Virus record (IMG/VR): IMGVR_UViG_3300023313_000016
Location: 1-41,921 of that record
Direction: 5' to 3' (one strand)
DNA from: a virus
Length of the DNA: 41,921 nt
In this document: in pieces, positions 25,827 to 33,448 of the stretch
Position numbering within the stretch: position 1 is the stretch's first letter
How the letters are laid out: each line of letters opens with the position of its first letter
Made by a program: the position numbers and the translations under genes
The notes under the pieces: generated by a model
What the model saw: only the letters and a program-made list of their open reading frames with translations
Told to the model about the DNA's origin: nothing
Databases searched by the model: none

Positions 25827-26263
25827 TTACCTCGTGTGAGTTTAATTAAAAAATTGGCTAAGGTTCTTAACTCCTTACCCGCTAGATTAAAGAAAGGTCT
25901 GTCCTTTGAGACATAACCTGCTTTCTTGTTGTTGTAACTACCGGCTATAAAGAACTTGATGGTTCGGTCTATCACCCTATACCTGAAGGACTTTAGTAAA
26001 GATCCTGTCATTGTTAGGTTGGAAGTTCCTGCATCTGTCTTACTAGATAGTCTCATACTTGCCCGTCTCTTCTTAGTAGAGTCTGCAAGCTCTTTCAATG
26101 GGGAGGTGTTACCACCACTACGCTTTACTCCCTTGCCCTGTGCTTGAGTCCGTTCCACCATTAGGCGAACCCCCTCCTTGCCCAGTTGACTTAGGATCTT
26201 TTTGCTGGTCGCCTGTCTGAGTATCTGTTCCATCTTCAACCTGAATTGTGTTGCTTGGCTCAT
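25823..26263 (-). CDS. HK97-gp10-like head morphogenesis / neck protein (146 aa)
   Basis: Contains LGKEGVRLMVERTQAQGKGV, then SPLKELADSTKKRRASMRLSSKTDAGTSNLTMTGSLLKSFRYRV, a pattern of gp10-like or virion-morphogenesis neck proteins (RT-x-x-G-x-GV ... Y/T-x-x-RR ... L-x-x-TG-x-L). Because the conserved part begins before residue 35, the start must lie upstream, so the gene overlaps the end of the portal gene by about 146 bases. ATG 26263 has GGAG upstream; ATG 26230 is an alternative. Confidence 0.7.
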   Translation of the reverse strand: MSQATQFRLKMEQILRQATSKKILSQLGKEGVRLMVERTQAQGKGVKRSGGNTSPLKELADSTKKRRASMRLSSKTDAGTSNLTMTGSLLKSFRYRVIDRTIKFFIAGSYNNKKAGYVSKDRPFFNLAGKELRTLANFLIKLTRGK

Positions 26264-27671
26264 CCTCTTCTAGCTCCATTACCCATTCGTCTAATTCTTT
26301 CTCTGTCATTGTAGGATAGATCAGTCTTATGGCCTGTCGCTGTGTGGCAAGTCCTGCACTAATCAGCATAGTGGCCTTCTCAATCTTCTCCTTCTCTGAC
26401 GAAAATATCTTCTGCTCTGGGAATACTGTGTTAAGTTCAAAGCTTGAGGATAGACTCGCTGTCCCCTCGAAGTCTGCGATCTTAATCCAGTTCTCATTCC
26501 TAGCTGCAATTATTTTAAATAGTTCTTTCTCAGCCCAAATAAATTTATTTATCTGTGCGTTGCGTGAAGCTGTTGCATCTGCCTCGTCTACTATCTTCGC
26601 TAAGGCTGACGTTCTGCTAGATCCTGTCGAGTTGCCCATTGTTCCAGGTCTAATGCCCATAGACTCCAGCCAAGTGGCTAGGGTTGTCTGTATGAGCTTT
26701 ATAACGGCATCTATATCAATCTTAGGAGTAACTACCTCTACAGACCCCTTTACTCCGTCCTCTGCACTAGATGACTTCATAACCCAAATAGCATCAGGGT
26801 TTCGGTCAACCTCATCAGGTAAGTCCATGTCCTTAACAACAACTAGCGAGTGTGCTAGGTACTTGACAGCGTAATTTAGATCGCCTAGGAGTTTAGGTAT
26901 CAATACTGTGTTGCTTAACATGTCATCATTAGGTATAGGTAACAGCCTGCTGTGTGACTTGTTAACATAAACTATAGGAAGCATACCTAAAGGGTTTAAG
27001 CCGTCTAGGTTTGCCTGTGGTGTGTGATCAGGTCTAAGTGTACCGTCCGAGTCCATTACCATAAACTCTGTATCTGAATATACATAGAACAGGCCGACTC
27101 TTGACTTCTCACTAGGTCTAGTGAATATGCCATTAACGTTTACTCGTGACTCTTTATTAATACTCTCCACGTCGCCCATGAACTTTATAAACACTGTTGG
27201 GTTAGTCGGGTCTGTAGGATCATCTGAGTATACTGTGAATTGGTCTGGAGACATAACTCTTATTTTAGGCTTGCTGTCCATACTTAAATAAGGCTCTAGT
27301 GCCACAGTCTCGTGTAAGTTATACACCCTGTTTGCCCAAGCAAGCTTAGAGTCTATATTCATCTCTGTCTCATAAAACTCTATAATACTAGTGTCTGAGT
27401 CGAGTCCTGAAGATCTTGAGATAGGTTCGTCGTATATTCTGCTCAACTTATCTACAATACGTGTAAGTAAATTTATTGCCGGTACACGCTCTATCATCTT
27501 GACAACTGTTTCAGGTTTAAACTCATTGAGTAGAGATTTCTCTATTTCTCCCATCAATTGACCCGAGTCAATCAAGTTCAAGCGATTGGAGAACTCAACC
27601 CTATCAGAGTTCTGCTGCACGTACATAGCAATGTCGTGAGCCATCTCTCTAAGTGGTCTCTGTGTACCCAT
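26118..27671 (-). CDS. Portal protein (517 aa)
   Basis: Size, position after terminase and sequence (LLTRIVDKLSRIYDEPISR ... LLGDLNYAVKYLAHSL ... IDIDAVIKLIQTTLATWLESMGI ... ASRNAQINKFIWAEKELFKII) fit a phage portal of the dodecameric ring type. Start at ATG 27671 is preferred, with GGAG seven bases upstream; an upstream TTG at 27683 lacks a site. The last ~45 residues are low-complexity (NTIQVEDGTDTQTGDQQKDP...), and their DNA doubles as coding sequence for the next gene. Confidence 0.88.
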   Translation of the reverse strand: MGTQRPLREMAHDIAMYVQQNSDRVEFSNRLNLIDSGQLMGEIEKSLLNEFKPETVVKMIERVPAINLLTRIVDKLSRIYDEPISRSSGLDSDTSIIEFYETEMNIDSKLAWANRVYNLHETVALEPYLSMDSKPKIRVMSPDQFTVYSDDPTDPTNPTVFIKFMGDVESINKESRVNVNGIFTRPSEKSRVGLFYVYSDTEFMVMDSDGTLRPDHTPQANLDGLNPLGMLPIVYVNKSHSRLLPIPNDDMLSNTVLIPKLLGDLNYAVKYLAHSLVVVKDMDLPDEVDRNPDAIWVMKSSSAEDGVKGSVEVVTPKIDIDAVIKLIQTTLATWLESMGIRPGTMGNSTGSSRTSALAKIVDEADATASRNAQINKFIWAEKELFKIIAARNENWIKIADFEGTASLSSSFELNTVFPEQKIFSSEKEKIEKATMLISAGLATQRQAIRLIYPTMTEKELDEWVMELEEDEPSNTIQVEDGTDTQTGDQQKDPKSTGQGGGSPNGGTDSSTGQGSKA

Positions 27672-27683
27672 AAACTTCTCCAA

Positions 27684-28904
27684 TTAAATACACCTTGATC
27701 TCTGCAAAGGTTTCTTCAGAGGGTTAATTCCCCACAGTAAGTATCCTAGTGCATCTGATATGTGCGATAGTTGATCATCCTTGTTATCGTGAGCTAGATT
27801 GTCTAAGTCATTTATAAGCCTCTTGCACTTTGGGTCTATTTTTAGCCACCCGTTAGCAAGCCACCTGTTTACATTGTTGTATCTGTCTTTGACACTAGGG
27901 TTCTTTCTGCGGGTCTGTACATCCATTCCTGCGTCCCTGAGTATCTGATGGTCTGTCTTGGCTGCCGATGTCTTTCGTGCTGCTCCTGTAGCATCTGGGT
28001 ACACTGTCATGCCCTCCTGCCTATTTCTAAGCTCGCTGGATAGCTCGAAAGTGTTTGAGTGTTCTAACCAAACCTCATCATAAATATGAACAGATTGATT
28101 ACCTACCACAGACCCTATAGCTGCAGTGAGAGGATTGACGTTAAAGTCACAACCTGATCTCATGTCCAGCACTTTGTCATCAAATGTAAGTAAGTGATCT
28201 GTGTGTTTGAATGCGTGATATACTTTGCCTGCCATCAAGTTAACGAACTCTCCAGATACCTCCTGCTCGTACATGAGTGGGGAATACTGTATGGCTAAAG
28301 ACTCCAAGTAGTCCTCTGGTAGAAAGTGGTTGTCCAGTGCTGATGCGCTTAACATCTCGTGGAACTTGTCCTTGAACACTTGGGGTGTACCTGTACGTGA
28401 CACGTAAACACCTTCAGCAAACGCTTTATACATGAAGTTCATACCATTGGGAGAGCTAGTAAATCTAGCCTCCAGAGCTTCCGATCTAGGGCATCTGAGA
28501 CGACCTATCATGACATTGAATGCTTCCTCACGGGCGAAACAGATTTCGTCACCTGCTATCCACCCTACCTGAATACCGCGAAGTGCTTCGTATTTCTCAA
28601 GCGACAGGCATAGGCATTTAGCCCCTGTCTTGTGTAATATTAATTCTTTCGTGAGTGAGTTGAAACTGTAACTCAATCCCAACAGGTCTAGGTTTCTAAA
28701 TAACTCGGACATAATCGAGTTGTGTAATTGTGTGTATGAGTTCGCTGTGATCAATCCCATAGTTTCAGGATTTTTCAACATGCGTGAAATTATGTACCAC
28801 GACAGGATAAATGATTTGCCGTAACCGATACCAGATTTCAGCCAGAGGAACTTAGTCTTGGACATTAAGAATTTCTTCTGCTGAGCCAGTAATGGAACTT
28901 TCAC
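27684..28904 (-). CDS. terL: Terminase large subunit (406 aa), GTG start
   Basis: ATPase domain: Walker A SGIGYGKS at residues 24-31, Walker B with catalytic acid in VGWIAGDE at 113-120, coupling motif FTSSPNG. Nuclease domain: acidic residues in GCDFNVNPLTA, VYPDATG and HISDALGYLLWG, as in RNase H-like terminase nucleases. It translocates DNA into the prohead through the portal and cuts concatemers. GTG 28904 overlaps the small-subunit stop as GTGA and has GGAGG six bases upstream. Confidence 0.93.
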   Translation of the reverse strand: MKVPLLAQQKKFLMSKTKFLWLKSGIGYGKSFILSWYIISRMLKNPETMGLITANSYTQLHNSIMSELFRNLDLLGLSYSFNSLTKELILHKTGAKCLCLSLEKYEALRGIQVGWIAGDEICFAREEAFNVMIGRLRCPRSEALEARFTSSPNGMNFMYKAFAEGVYVSRTGTPQVFKDKFHEMLSASALDNHFLPEDYLESLAIQYSPLMYEQEVSGEFVNLMAGKVYHAFKHTDHLLTFDDKVLDMRSGCDFNVNPLTAAIGSVVGNQSVHIYDEVWLEHSNTFELSSELRNRQEGMTVYPDATGAARKTSAAKTDHQILRDAGMDVQTRRKNPSVKDRYNNVNRWLANGWLKIDPKCKRLINDLDNLAHDNKDDQLSHISDALGYLLWGINPLKKPLQRSRCI

Positions 28905-29173
28905 TCACCACCTCCACCAGAATCGTCCTGAAGGGGTCTAACAGGCTTCTCAGCGTCCGTGAACTCGATTAGAATACTCTGACCTTGATTTGCACTCGAA
29001 GCGTCCTGTGACTTGATTTTCGGTGTTGAGTACGATAACAACTCCATGAGCATCTTGGCTCGATAGTGAAAGTTGTCTATCTTATTGATATTCTTAATTA
29101 AAGTTTCAAAGAACTCTGGTGTATCTACCAGATCTACTACTCGGTCAACAAAGGAACCGCTGTCATTATCCAA
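28901..29173 (-). CDS. terS: Probable terminase small subunit (90 aa), TTG start
   Basis: First gene of the leftward morphogenesis operon, directly before the large subunit. It is short, with N-terminal helices (FVDRVVDLVDTPEFFETLIKNINKIDNFHYRAKMLMELL) and an acidic Gly-rich tail, which fits a minimal DNA-recognition subunit. It lacks a recognisable helix-turn-helix, so assignment is by position. The frame begins at TTG 29173, supported by GGGGGAC eight bases upstream. Confidence 0.65.
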   Translation of the reverse strand: MDNDSGSFVDRVVDLVDTPEFFETLIKNINKIDNFHYRAKMLMELLSYSTPKIKSQDASSANQGQSILIEFTDAEKPVRPLQDDSGGGGE

Positions 29174-29192
29174 TGTTACGTCCCCCTGTCAT

Positions 29193-29221
29193 ATTATTTA
29201 TAAGTGATATCGAAATGTTAA
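29193..29221 (-). promoter_or_regulatory. Candidate sigma-70-type promoter of morphogenesis operon
   Basis: On the minus strand TTAACA (29221-29216), 17 bases, AATAAT (29198-29193): five of six matches to each half of the housekeeping consensus at ideal spacing. Transcription would begin near 29186, just before the G-rich ribosome site of the small terminase gene. In contrast to the early-type blocks, no complete sigma-28 match precedes this operon. Confidence 0.4.
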
Positions 29222-29263
29222 GTAATCTGTGCCTGGCGGCCTGTCTGGTTCCTAGACTCGGTG

Positions 29264-29312
29264 TTATATTATTATATTATTATATTATTATTTATATATA
29301 TATTATATAATA
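29264..29312. repeat. 49-bp A/T-only block with TATTA periodicity
   Basis: The block consists only of A and T, with repeated ATTATATT units followed by alternating TA. It is the lowest-stability stretch of the window and a natural DNA unwinding element. Confidence 0.8.
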
Positions 29313-29431
29313 CCCCCTATCCCTCTCATCCTCTACTCCTCCTCCACTCAACCCCCCTTACCCCCCTTCTCTCCTCCTCCTCGTCTCCTTCTCTCCCTTT
29401 CCCCCGCTGTACTACAACCCCCTCACTCATA
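29313..29431. repeat. Polypyrimidine tract
   Basis: About 120 bases almost entirely C and T on the plus strand (for example CCTCTACTCCTCCTCC and CCCCCCTTACCCCCC). The minus strand is purine-rich with two runs of six G, two of five and several of three, so G-quadruplex or triplex formation is possible. It directly abuts the A/T block. Confidence 0.8.
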
Positions 29432-29455
29432 ACTCAGCGCGTAGTTATTCTGTAC

Positions 29456-29486
29456 AAACTTTAGACAGTTGTATAAACTTTAGACA
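29456..29486 (-). repeat. Tandem 12-bp direct repeat containing the sigma-28 -35 motif
   Basis: AAACTTTAGACA occurs at 29456-29467 and 29475-29486, 19 bp apart, so both lie on nearly the same DNA face. On the minus strand each gives TGTCTAAAGTTT, containing the TAAAGTTT -35 motif of the promoters in this phage, but no GCCGATAA-like -10 follows. May be operators or a degenerate promoter facing the morphogenesis operon. Confidence 0.7.
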
Positions 29487-29579
29487 CTTTGTATAGGTGT
29501 GTCAATTACACCACTAAATATTTTACATGAGTGTTATTGAGACCTTACAATAAATATTGAAATTATTTACATTTTGGGC

Positions 29580-29606
29580 TAAAGTTTTGGACAAATGTGC
29601 CGTTAA
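29580..29606 (+). promoter_or_regulatory. Sigma-28 (FliA)-type promoter for rightward operon
   Basis: TAAAGTTT (29580-29587), exactly 11 bases, GCCGTTAA (29599-29606): 15 of 16 matches to the FliA consensus. The expected start near 29613 gives a leader of about 50 bases before the first rightward gene at 29666. The surrounding CTAAAGTTTT ... CAAA ... TGCCG ... TAAGT is shared with the promoter at 41067. Confidence 0.82.
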
Positions 29607-29665
29607 GTAATATGAGGGCTGGATGAGAGCCTATTAACTGACTAAACCTTACGGAAGGGTAAGAA

Positions 29666-30097
29666 ATGAGCATCGAAGAGAAGTCACAGAAGATACTACA
29701 AAGACGTAAAGATCTGGCCGAACTACAGAGACACTGGTACAGGAAGTTAAAGTCTGAGGGGTTCAGAGACATAGAGTCGTTTGATTCCAGTATGGAGCCT
29801 GTAGACAAGCTAAAGCAGTCCTGCAAGAACATAACGACAACACTGTACATAGAGGGGGAGGACGAACCCGAGGAGTCTATAGAATACACTACAACTGTAG
29901 GGTTCTACCAGAGAGCAGACAGATTAATTAAACTTGACGAAACAGTTAAAGTTTTCAGGATACCACCCGATAAGGAAGTGTGGGAGATGTACAGGGTAGG
30001 CAAGGAGGTTCCTGAGATAGCAGAGACGACAGGATTCAGCAGAGCTCAGGTTAGGCGCAAGATAAAGAAATACACACAGACTGCTTTAGAACTATAA
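29666..30097 (+). CDS. HTH protein, first gene of rightward operon (143 aa)
   Basis: Begins with a charged helix and the segment LQRHWYRKLKSEGFRDIESFD, a pattern I recall from other phage HTH proteins, and ends with VWEMYRVGKEVPEIAETTGFSRAQVRRKIKKY, a clear helix-turn-helix (about residues 105-138) that resembles sigma region 4 or small regulators. As the first gene after the promoter it could be a transcription factor for this phage. ATG 29666 follows GGAAGGGTAAGAA. Its gene also contains an internal promoter-like site (29946-29972). Confidence 0.8.
   Translation: MSIEEKSQKILQRRKDLAELQRHWYRKLKSEGFRDIESFDSSMEPVDKLKQSCKNITTTLYIEGEDEPEESIEYTTTVGFYQRADRLIKLDETVKVFRIPPDKEVWEMYRVGKEVPEIAETTGFSRAQVRRKIKKYTQTALEL
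29946..29972 (+). promoter_or_regulatory. Internal sigma-28-type promoter
   Basis: TAAAGTTT, exactly 11 bases, CCCGATAA: 15 of 16 matches to the FliA consensus, lying inside the HTH gene. It would start near 29979 and transcribe the following genes from 30113 on. The match is unlikely to be due to chance but is under coding constraint as well, so activity needs proof. Confidence 0.6.
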
Positions 30098-30112
30098 ACA
30101 TAGGGGTAAGTG

Positions 30113-30349
30113 ATGGTAATGGTAGACGGAGAAGATGAGGACTGTTATAGTTTGTATGACTACTGTACAGGTATAGGCGAACACGTAGACGAAACTATAT
30201 ACAGGATAGACTCAATGAGGATGAACAGAATGACAGATTATGAAAGGAAGAGGCACGACATACTACAGAACATACACAACACTTTAACAGGCAAGAGACT
30301 ACAGGAGGCGTTAGGTAGACATTATGAAAGATACGGTAAATATAAGTGA
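30113..30349 (+). CDS. Small hypothetical protein (78 aa)
   Basis: ATG 30113 is chosen over the GTG at 30110 because GGGGTAA is at a better distance. N-terminal acidic stretch (DGEDEDCYSLYDYCTG), then a helical basic half (MTDYERKRHDILQNIHNTLTGKRLQEALGRHYERYGKYK). It resembles a small early phage protein; no known domain. Its end overlaps the start of the next gene. Confidence 0.7.
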   Translation: MVMVDGEDEDCYSLYDYCTGIGEHVDETIYRIDSMRMNRMTDYERKRHDILQNIHNTLTGKRLQEALGRHYERYGKYK

Positions 30350-30749
30350 GGAGGAAGATCTTAGCTATTTGGATCTAGAGTGCTTGCCAGTAGACAAGTC
30401 GTCATTCCAAATACACAACGAGAGAACAGATGTCTTATACAAGGACATTCTTACAGACATGTTTAAATACTTAGTAAATTACCCGTCTGCAGATTACTGG
30501 TCAGTGTCAAGACTAACAGGAGACTTGAACACCACCTATCTTATAGACAGGATACAGGCACTAGGTAGAACGTGTGTAGAAGGTAGAAGCTGGGGAGAGG
30601 TTGATGTAGAGCTTGTTGATGAGCTGCTGACCGTCTCCAACAGACCTATACCAAAGGACTTGCTTAAGATAACGCACAACCAGAATATAACCATTAACGT
30701 ACTCAAGGAACTTGAAAGGATTGACAATGACCAACGCAAAAAGGTTTAA
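30324..30749 (+). CDS. Hypothetical replication-region protein (141 aa)
   Basis: ATG 30324 lies inside the end of the preceding gene. An acidic N-terminus (MKDTVNISEEEDLSYLDLECL) is followed by a helical part with YWSVSRLTGDLNTTYLIDRIQALGR, and a C-terminus with NVLKELERIDNDQRKK. The SVSRLTGDLNTTYLIDRI segment is winged-helix-like (inference). No confirmed family. Confidence 0.65.
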   Translation: MKDTVNISEEEDLSYLDLECLPVDKSSFQIHNERTDVLYKDILTDMFKYLVNYPSADYWSVSRLTGDLNTTYLIDRIQALGRTCVEGRSWGEVDVELVDELLTVSNRPIPKDLLKITHNQNITINVLKELERIDNDQRKKV

Positions 30750-31065
30750 CGAAGGCAAGCTCAACTTTACACTAATACCTGTGGACGCTACAGAAGCAGA
30801 GGCTGAAGTGTGGCAGATGGGTGAGGTTAAGTACGGCAGAGACAATTGGACTAAGCTGTGGGGCGAGGACACTGTACACACTGTTATGGCCTCTATGCTT
30901 AGACATTGTGTAGCTATACAGAAAGGTGAGTCACACGACAGGGAGTCTGGATTACAGCACGCAGCACATATAAGGTGTAATGCAGCCATGATTATTAGAC
31001 ACTTCAATACTCTGTCTAGGTTAACAGATCTGACAGATGTAGAACAGAGAGAGTTCGATGACTAA
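30727..31065 (+). CDS. dATP/dGTP diphosphohydrolase-like protein (112 aa)
   Basis: The pattern RFNEGKLNFTLIP ... EVWQMGEVKYGRDNWTKL ... MLRHCVAIQKGESHDRESGLQHAAHIRCNAAMI matches the all-helical family known as the dATP/dGTP diphosphohydrolase N-terminal domain (DUF5664, MazG-like fold). Acidic residues in GEVKYG and GESHDRES are probable metal ligands. Such enzymes shape the dNTP pool in phage infection. Start ATG 30727 has AAAGGA six bases upstream; longer TTG-started forms lack it. Overlaps both neighbours. Confidence 0.8.
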   Translation: MTNAKRFNEGKLNFTLIPVDATEAEAEVWQMGEVKYGRDNWTKLWGEDTVHTVMASMLRHCVAIQKGESHDRESGLQHAAHIRCNAAMIIRHFNTLSRLTDLTDVEQREFDD

Positions 31066-31879
31066 GTTACGAAAGAAAATATATGCTTCTAGTTCATCGT
31101 TCATGGACGGCGACTTGGTAACAACACAGTACAGCTCTGGATGCCTTAGAATGATACTGGCAAAGGCTGCTGGGTTCAGAACAGACATCAAGCAGAAGTT
31201 CATGGACGTTGGAGAGATAAACGAGTTAAGGTTCTATAAGACACTTGTTGACAGTAACAAGTACAGTTTGATACTAGATGAGACACCTGTGAGAAGAAAT
31301 AATGTTATAGGGGGTGTAGCTTACTCATCACGTACAGACTTCTTAACATGGGAACCTGGAGACATACAACCTATCGTACATGAGTGCAAGGCAACCTTTA
31401 GCTCTGGACTGTTGTCAACAGCCAAGAAGGGTGAGCCTAGAATGAGTCACTTAGCACAGATAGTTAGTTATATGACTATACTTGGATTGCCGAAAGGAAT
31501 AATCTGGATACATGGGTATAGTGAGAAGAAGAACAAAGAGACAGGTGGAGTTGATATAGTTCCTAAGATACGTAGGGATACCAAAGAGCCTCACGAATAC
31601 AGGTTCGATATATCCTTTAGCGAGGACGGAACTATATTGATAAACGGTAGGAGGACATCTTATACACAGAAGGACTATATAAGTCACTTCATGGCAGTAG
31701 GTGAACTACTAAACAACCCTGTCTCCATACCTAAGAGACCTCTAGGCGGTGAGTGCGACCGAGAGTGCTGCTCATGGTGTGATCTCAAGACAGTATGCAG
31801 AAAGTCAGACGATGAAGGATTAACAGTAGACGAGTTTATTAACGAGGCCAAGAGCCTACCAATTAACACAGGAGATTAA
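31058..31879 (+). CDS. Cas4/RecB-like PD-(D/E)XK exonuclease with Fe-S cluster (273 aa)
   Basis: Catalytic residues: D94 in RTDFLTW, E109-C-K111 in VHECKATF, and Q134/Y138 in HLAQIVSYM (the QxxxY motif). Four cysteines in the Cas4 pattern, C29 in YSSGCLRM and C-terminal CDRECCSWCDLKTVC, should hold an Fe-S cluster. It probably makes 3' single-stranded tails for recombination, working with the Sak4-like ATPase and the ssDNA-binding protein. Overlaps the previous gene by eight bases. Not part of a CRISPR locus. Confidence 0.85.
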   Translation: MTKLRKKIYASSSSFMDGDLVTTQYSSGCLRMILAKAAGFRTDIKQKFMDVGEINELRFYKTLVDSNKYSLILDETPVRRNNVIGGVAYSSRTDFLTWEPGDIQPIVHECKATFSSGLLSTAKKGEPRMSHLAQIVSYMTILGLPKGIIWIHGYSEKKNKETGGVDIVPKIRRDTKEPHEYRFDISFSEDGTILINGRRTSYTQKDYISHFMAVGELLNNPVSIPKRPLGGECDRECCSWCDLKTVCRKSDDEGLTVDEFINEAKSLPINTGD

Positions 31880-31880
31880 T

Positions 31881-32642
31881 ATGAGTAACGTAGAACTACC
31901 AGTATTTAACCTAGACCCCTCAACAGCTACATTCAAGACAGATGACGAGTTAACGGCAGCCATAGCCTCTGAGTCCACAGGTAAGCGATTCAAGGAAGGT
32001 AACTACAGTCTAGTTATTAAAGAGGCCAGGTACAACAGGAAGTGTGCAGATGAGACTTGGATGACTGTCAAGATTGTACTAGGTACAGATGTCAAGGGAG
32101 ACGAGCGAGAGATCTCATTATACCAACTGTTCCCGCTCACACAGCGAATTGAGTATAAGAAACCTACGTCTGAAAAGAGTACATTGTTTTGCTGGAAGAA
32201 AGCAGCAGAGTTTATACGAGGTATTGGTGAGGTTGCATCGTCAACTGCATTAGTAGGATTCCTTACTAAGTATCTAGCAGGTCCAGGTGTAGCAGAGCCT
32301 ATCACTTATGAGGGATATAACAGAGACACTGAAGAGGTCGAGACTATGAATGGGTTCAGGTTCAAGAACTTCATCGGTAAGACCTTGGACGTAAGCCTGG
32401 GATACGAGGGCGGGCATATTGCACAGAACGACGAAGGACAGTACGCCTTAATCAAGGACGGTAAAGTTGTTGTTAAGAATGATGTTGAGATTGTTGGGGA
32501 CAGTTATGATGAGTGCCAGGCTATCATGATTGACAATGACATGGAACCGTCAGAGCATATCAGTAGCTTGAGTGTTTTAGCAATTCTACCTAAGAAAGCT
32601 GAGACAGCAACAATAGCTAACTCTGCACTAGCTGCAATCTAA
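31881..32642 (+). CDS. Putative single-stranded DNA-binding protein, DUF669-like (253 aa)
   Basis: Between a recombination nuclease and a primase, where phages encode a ssDNA-binding protein. The sequence KEGNYSLVIKEARYNRK ... ETWMTVKIVLGTDVKGDEREISLYQLFPLT resembles an OB-fold of the DUF669 type, followed by a helical segment (FCWKKAAEFIRGIG). The usual acidic tail of SSB is absent. AGGAG precedes ATG 31881. Confidence is moderate since motif evidence is weak. Confidence 0.6.
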   Translation: MSNVELPVFNLDPSTATFKTDDELTAAIASESTGKRFKEGNYSLVIKEARYNRKCADETWMTVKIVLGTDVKGDEREISLYQLFPLTQRIEYKKPTSEKSTLFCWKKAAEFIRGIGEVASSTALVGFLTKYLAGPGVAEPITYEGYNRDTEEVETMNGFRFKNFIGKTLDVSLGYEGGHIAQNDEGQYALIKDGKVVVKNDVEIVGDSYDECQAIMIDNDMEPSEHISSLSVLAILPKKAETATIANSALAAI

Positions 32643-32653
32643 CGGAGACTAGC

Positions 32654-33448
32654 ATGACCAGATACTATGAGTGGGCGTCAAAGCCCTTCACTAGAAGCGG
32701 TCTAATGTTAGCAGAGTCCAAGTTAAGTAAGATAGTAGATGCTCAGATGTGTTCTGGGTATTCTACTGTCTATTACTTCTCACAAGAGGATGCTGACGAG
32801 ATCAAGGAGAGTGGTAGTTCTTCAGGCTTCAAGAGATATGCCGTGGGAGCAGACAGGATTGTACTTGATCTGGATGACGGCGACTCACAGCTTGAGGAGA
32901 CAGAGAAGATACTTAAGGACAAAGGACTGCAGTATGAGGTATGGTTCTCCGGTAAGAAGGGCTACCATATCTATATACCAACAGAGGATATGTATGACAA
33001 GGACCTACCTTACTCACATTTGATGTATATTAGGTCATTGGGTATTAAGTGTGATGAGAGTCTGTATCAGCATGGGAGGCTACTGAGTCTACCTGGCAGA
33101 ATACATCCCAAAACACGAAAACGCAAGCAGAAGCTCAGAATGGTACCAGGAGTGGCCGCAGACGTTCAGATAGTACAGAGGCCTATCTTTACCCTTTCAG
33201 TCCACTCAGACCCCTCTCACGTCGTCCTAGCTGGCGCACTGATGAGATTGAGCGAGATGGCCCTGAACGAACCTAGAAGAGATGCACGCCATACAGAGTT
33301 ATGGGCAGTTGGTAAGGACTTAGTTAACGGTGGGTTGAGAGATGATTTAATATTTAACTTATTGCAGGCTGTGATGACATCATGGGACAGGCCAAAGGAC
33401 GATGAAAAATTAATGCGAATAATATCAATGAGTAGGAGGCAAGCATGA
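32654..33448 (+). CDS. AEP-superfamily primase (264 aa)
   Basis: Archaeo-eukaryotic primase core: catalytic acids in VLDLDDGD at residues 70-77, a basic His motif SGKKGYH at 99-105 and a LSLPGRIHPKTRKRK segment. Together these match the AEP (PrimPol-like) fold. It should make primers for phage DNA synthesis. The C-terminal part (TELWAVGKDLVNGGLRDDLIFNLLQAV) resembles helical extensions of other phage primases. ATGA overlap with the next gene. Confidence 0.82.
   Translation: MTRYYEWASKPFTRSGLMLAESKLSKIVDAQMCSGYSTVYYFSQEDADEIKESGSSSGFKRYAVGADRIVLDLDDGDSQLEETEKILKDKGLQYEVWFSGKKGYHIYIPTEDMYDKDLPYSHLMYIRSLGIKCDESLYQHGRLLSLPGRIHPKTRKRKQKLRMVPGVAADVQIVQRPIFTLSVHSDPSHVVLAGALMRLSEMALNEPRRDARHTELWAVGKDLVNGGLRDDLIFNLLQAVMTSWDRPKDDEKLMRIISMSRRQA

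Larger units (their letters stand above)
29174..29665. other. Divergent control region (candidate replication origin)
   Basis: Nearly 500 bases without a gene between the leftward and rightward operons. It contains the candidate leftward promoter, a 49-base A/T-only block, a long pyrimidine tract, a tandem 12-bp direct repeat and the rightward sigma-28-type promoter. Short frames here are low-complexity translations of the A/T and C/T tracts and are not genes. The layout (easily melted block beside a strand-asymmetric tract and repeats) fits an origin or regulatory hub. Confidence 0.6.

Noticed and set aside
29119-29464. Short frames over the A/T and C/T tracts
   Set aside because: Translations are simple Tyr/Ile and Ser/Pro/Leu runs, with no ribosome sites.
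29456-29482. Calling the tandem TAAAGTTT pair as two complete sigma-28 promoters
   Set aside because: Neither copy has a GCCGATAA-like element 11 bases downstream, so they are reported only as repeats.
31058-31879. Cas4-like gene as a sign of a CRISPR system
   Set aside because: No repeat-spacer array or other cas gene is present; the context is phage recombination.
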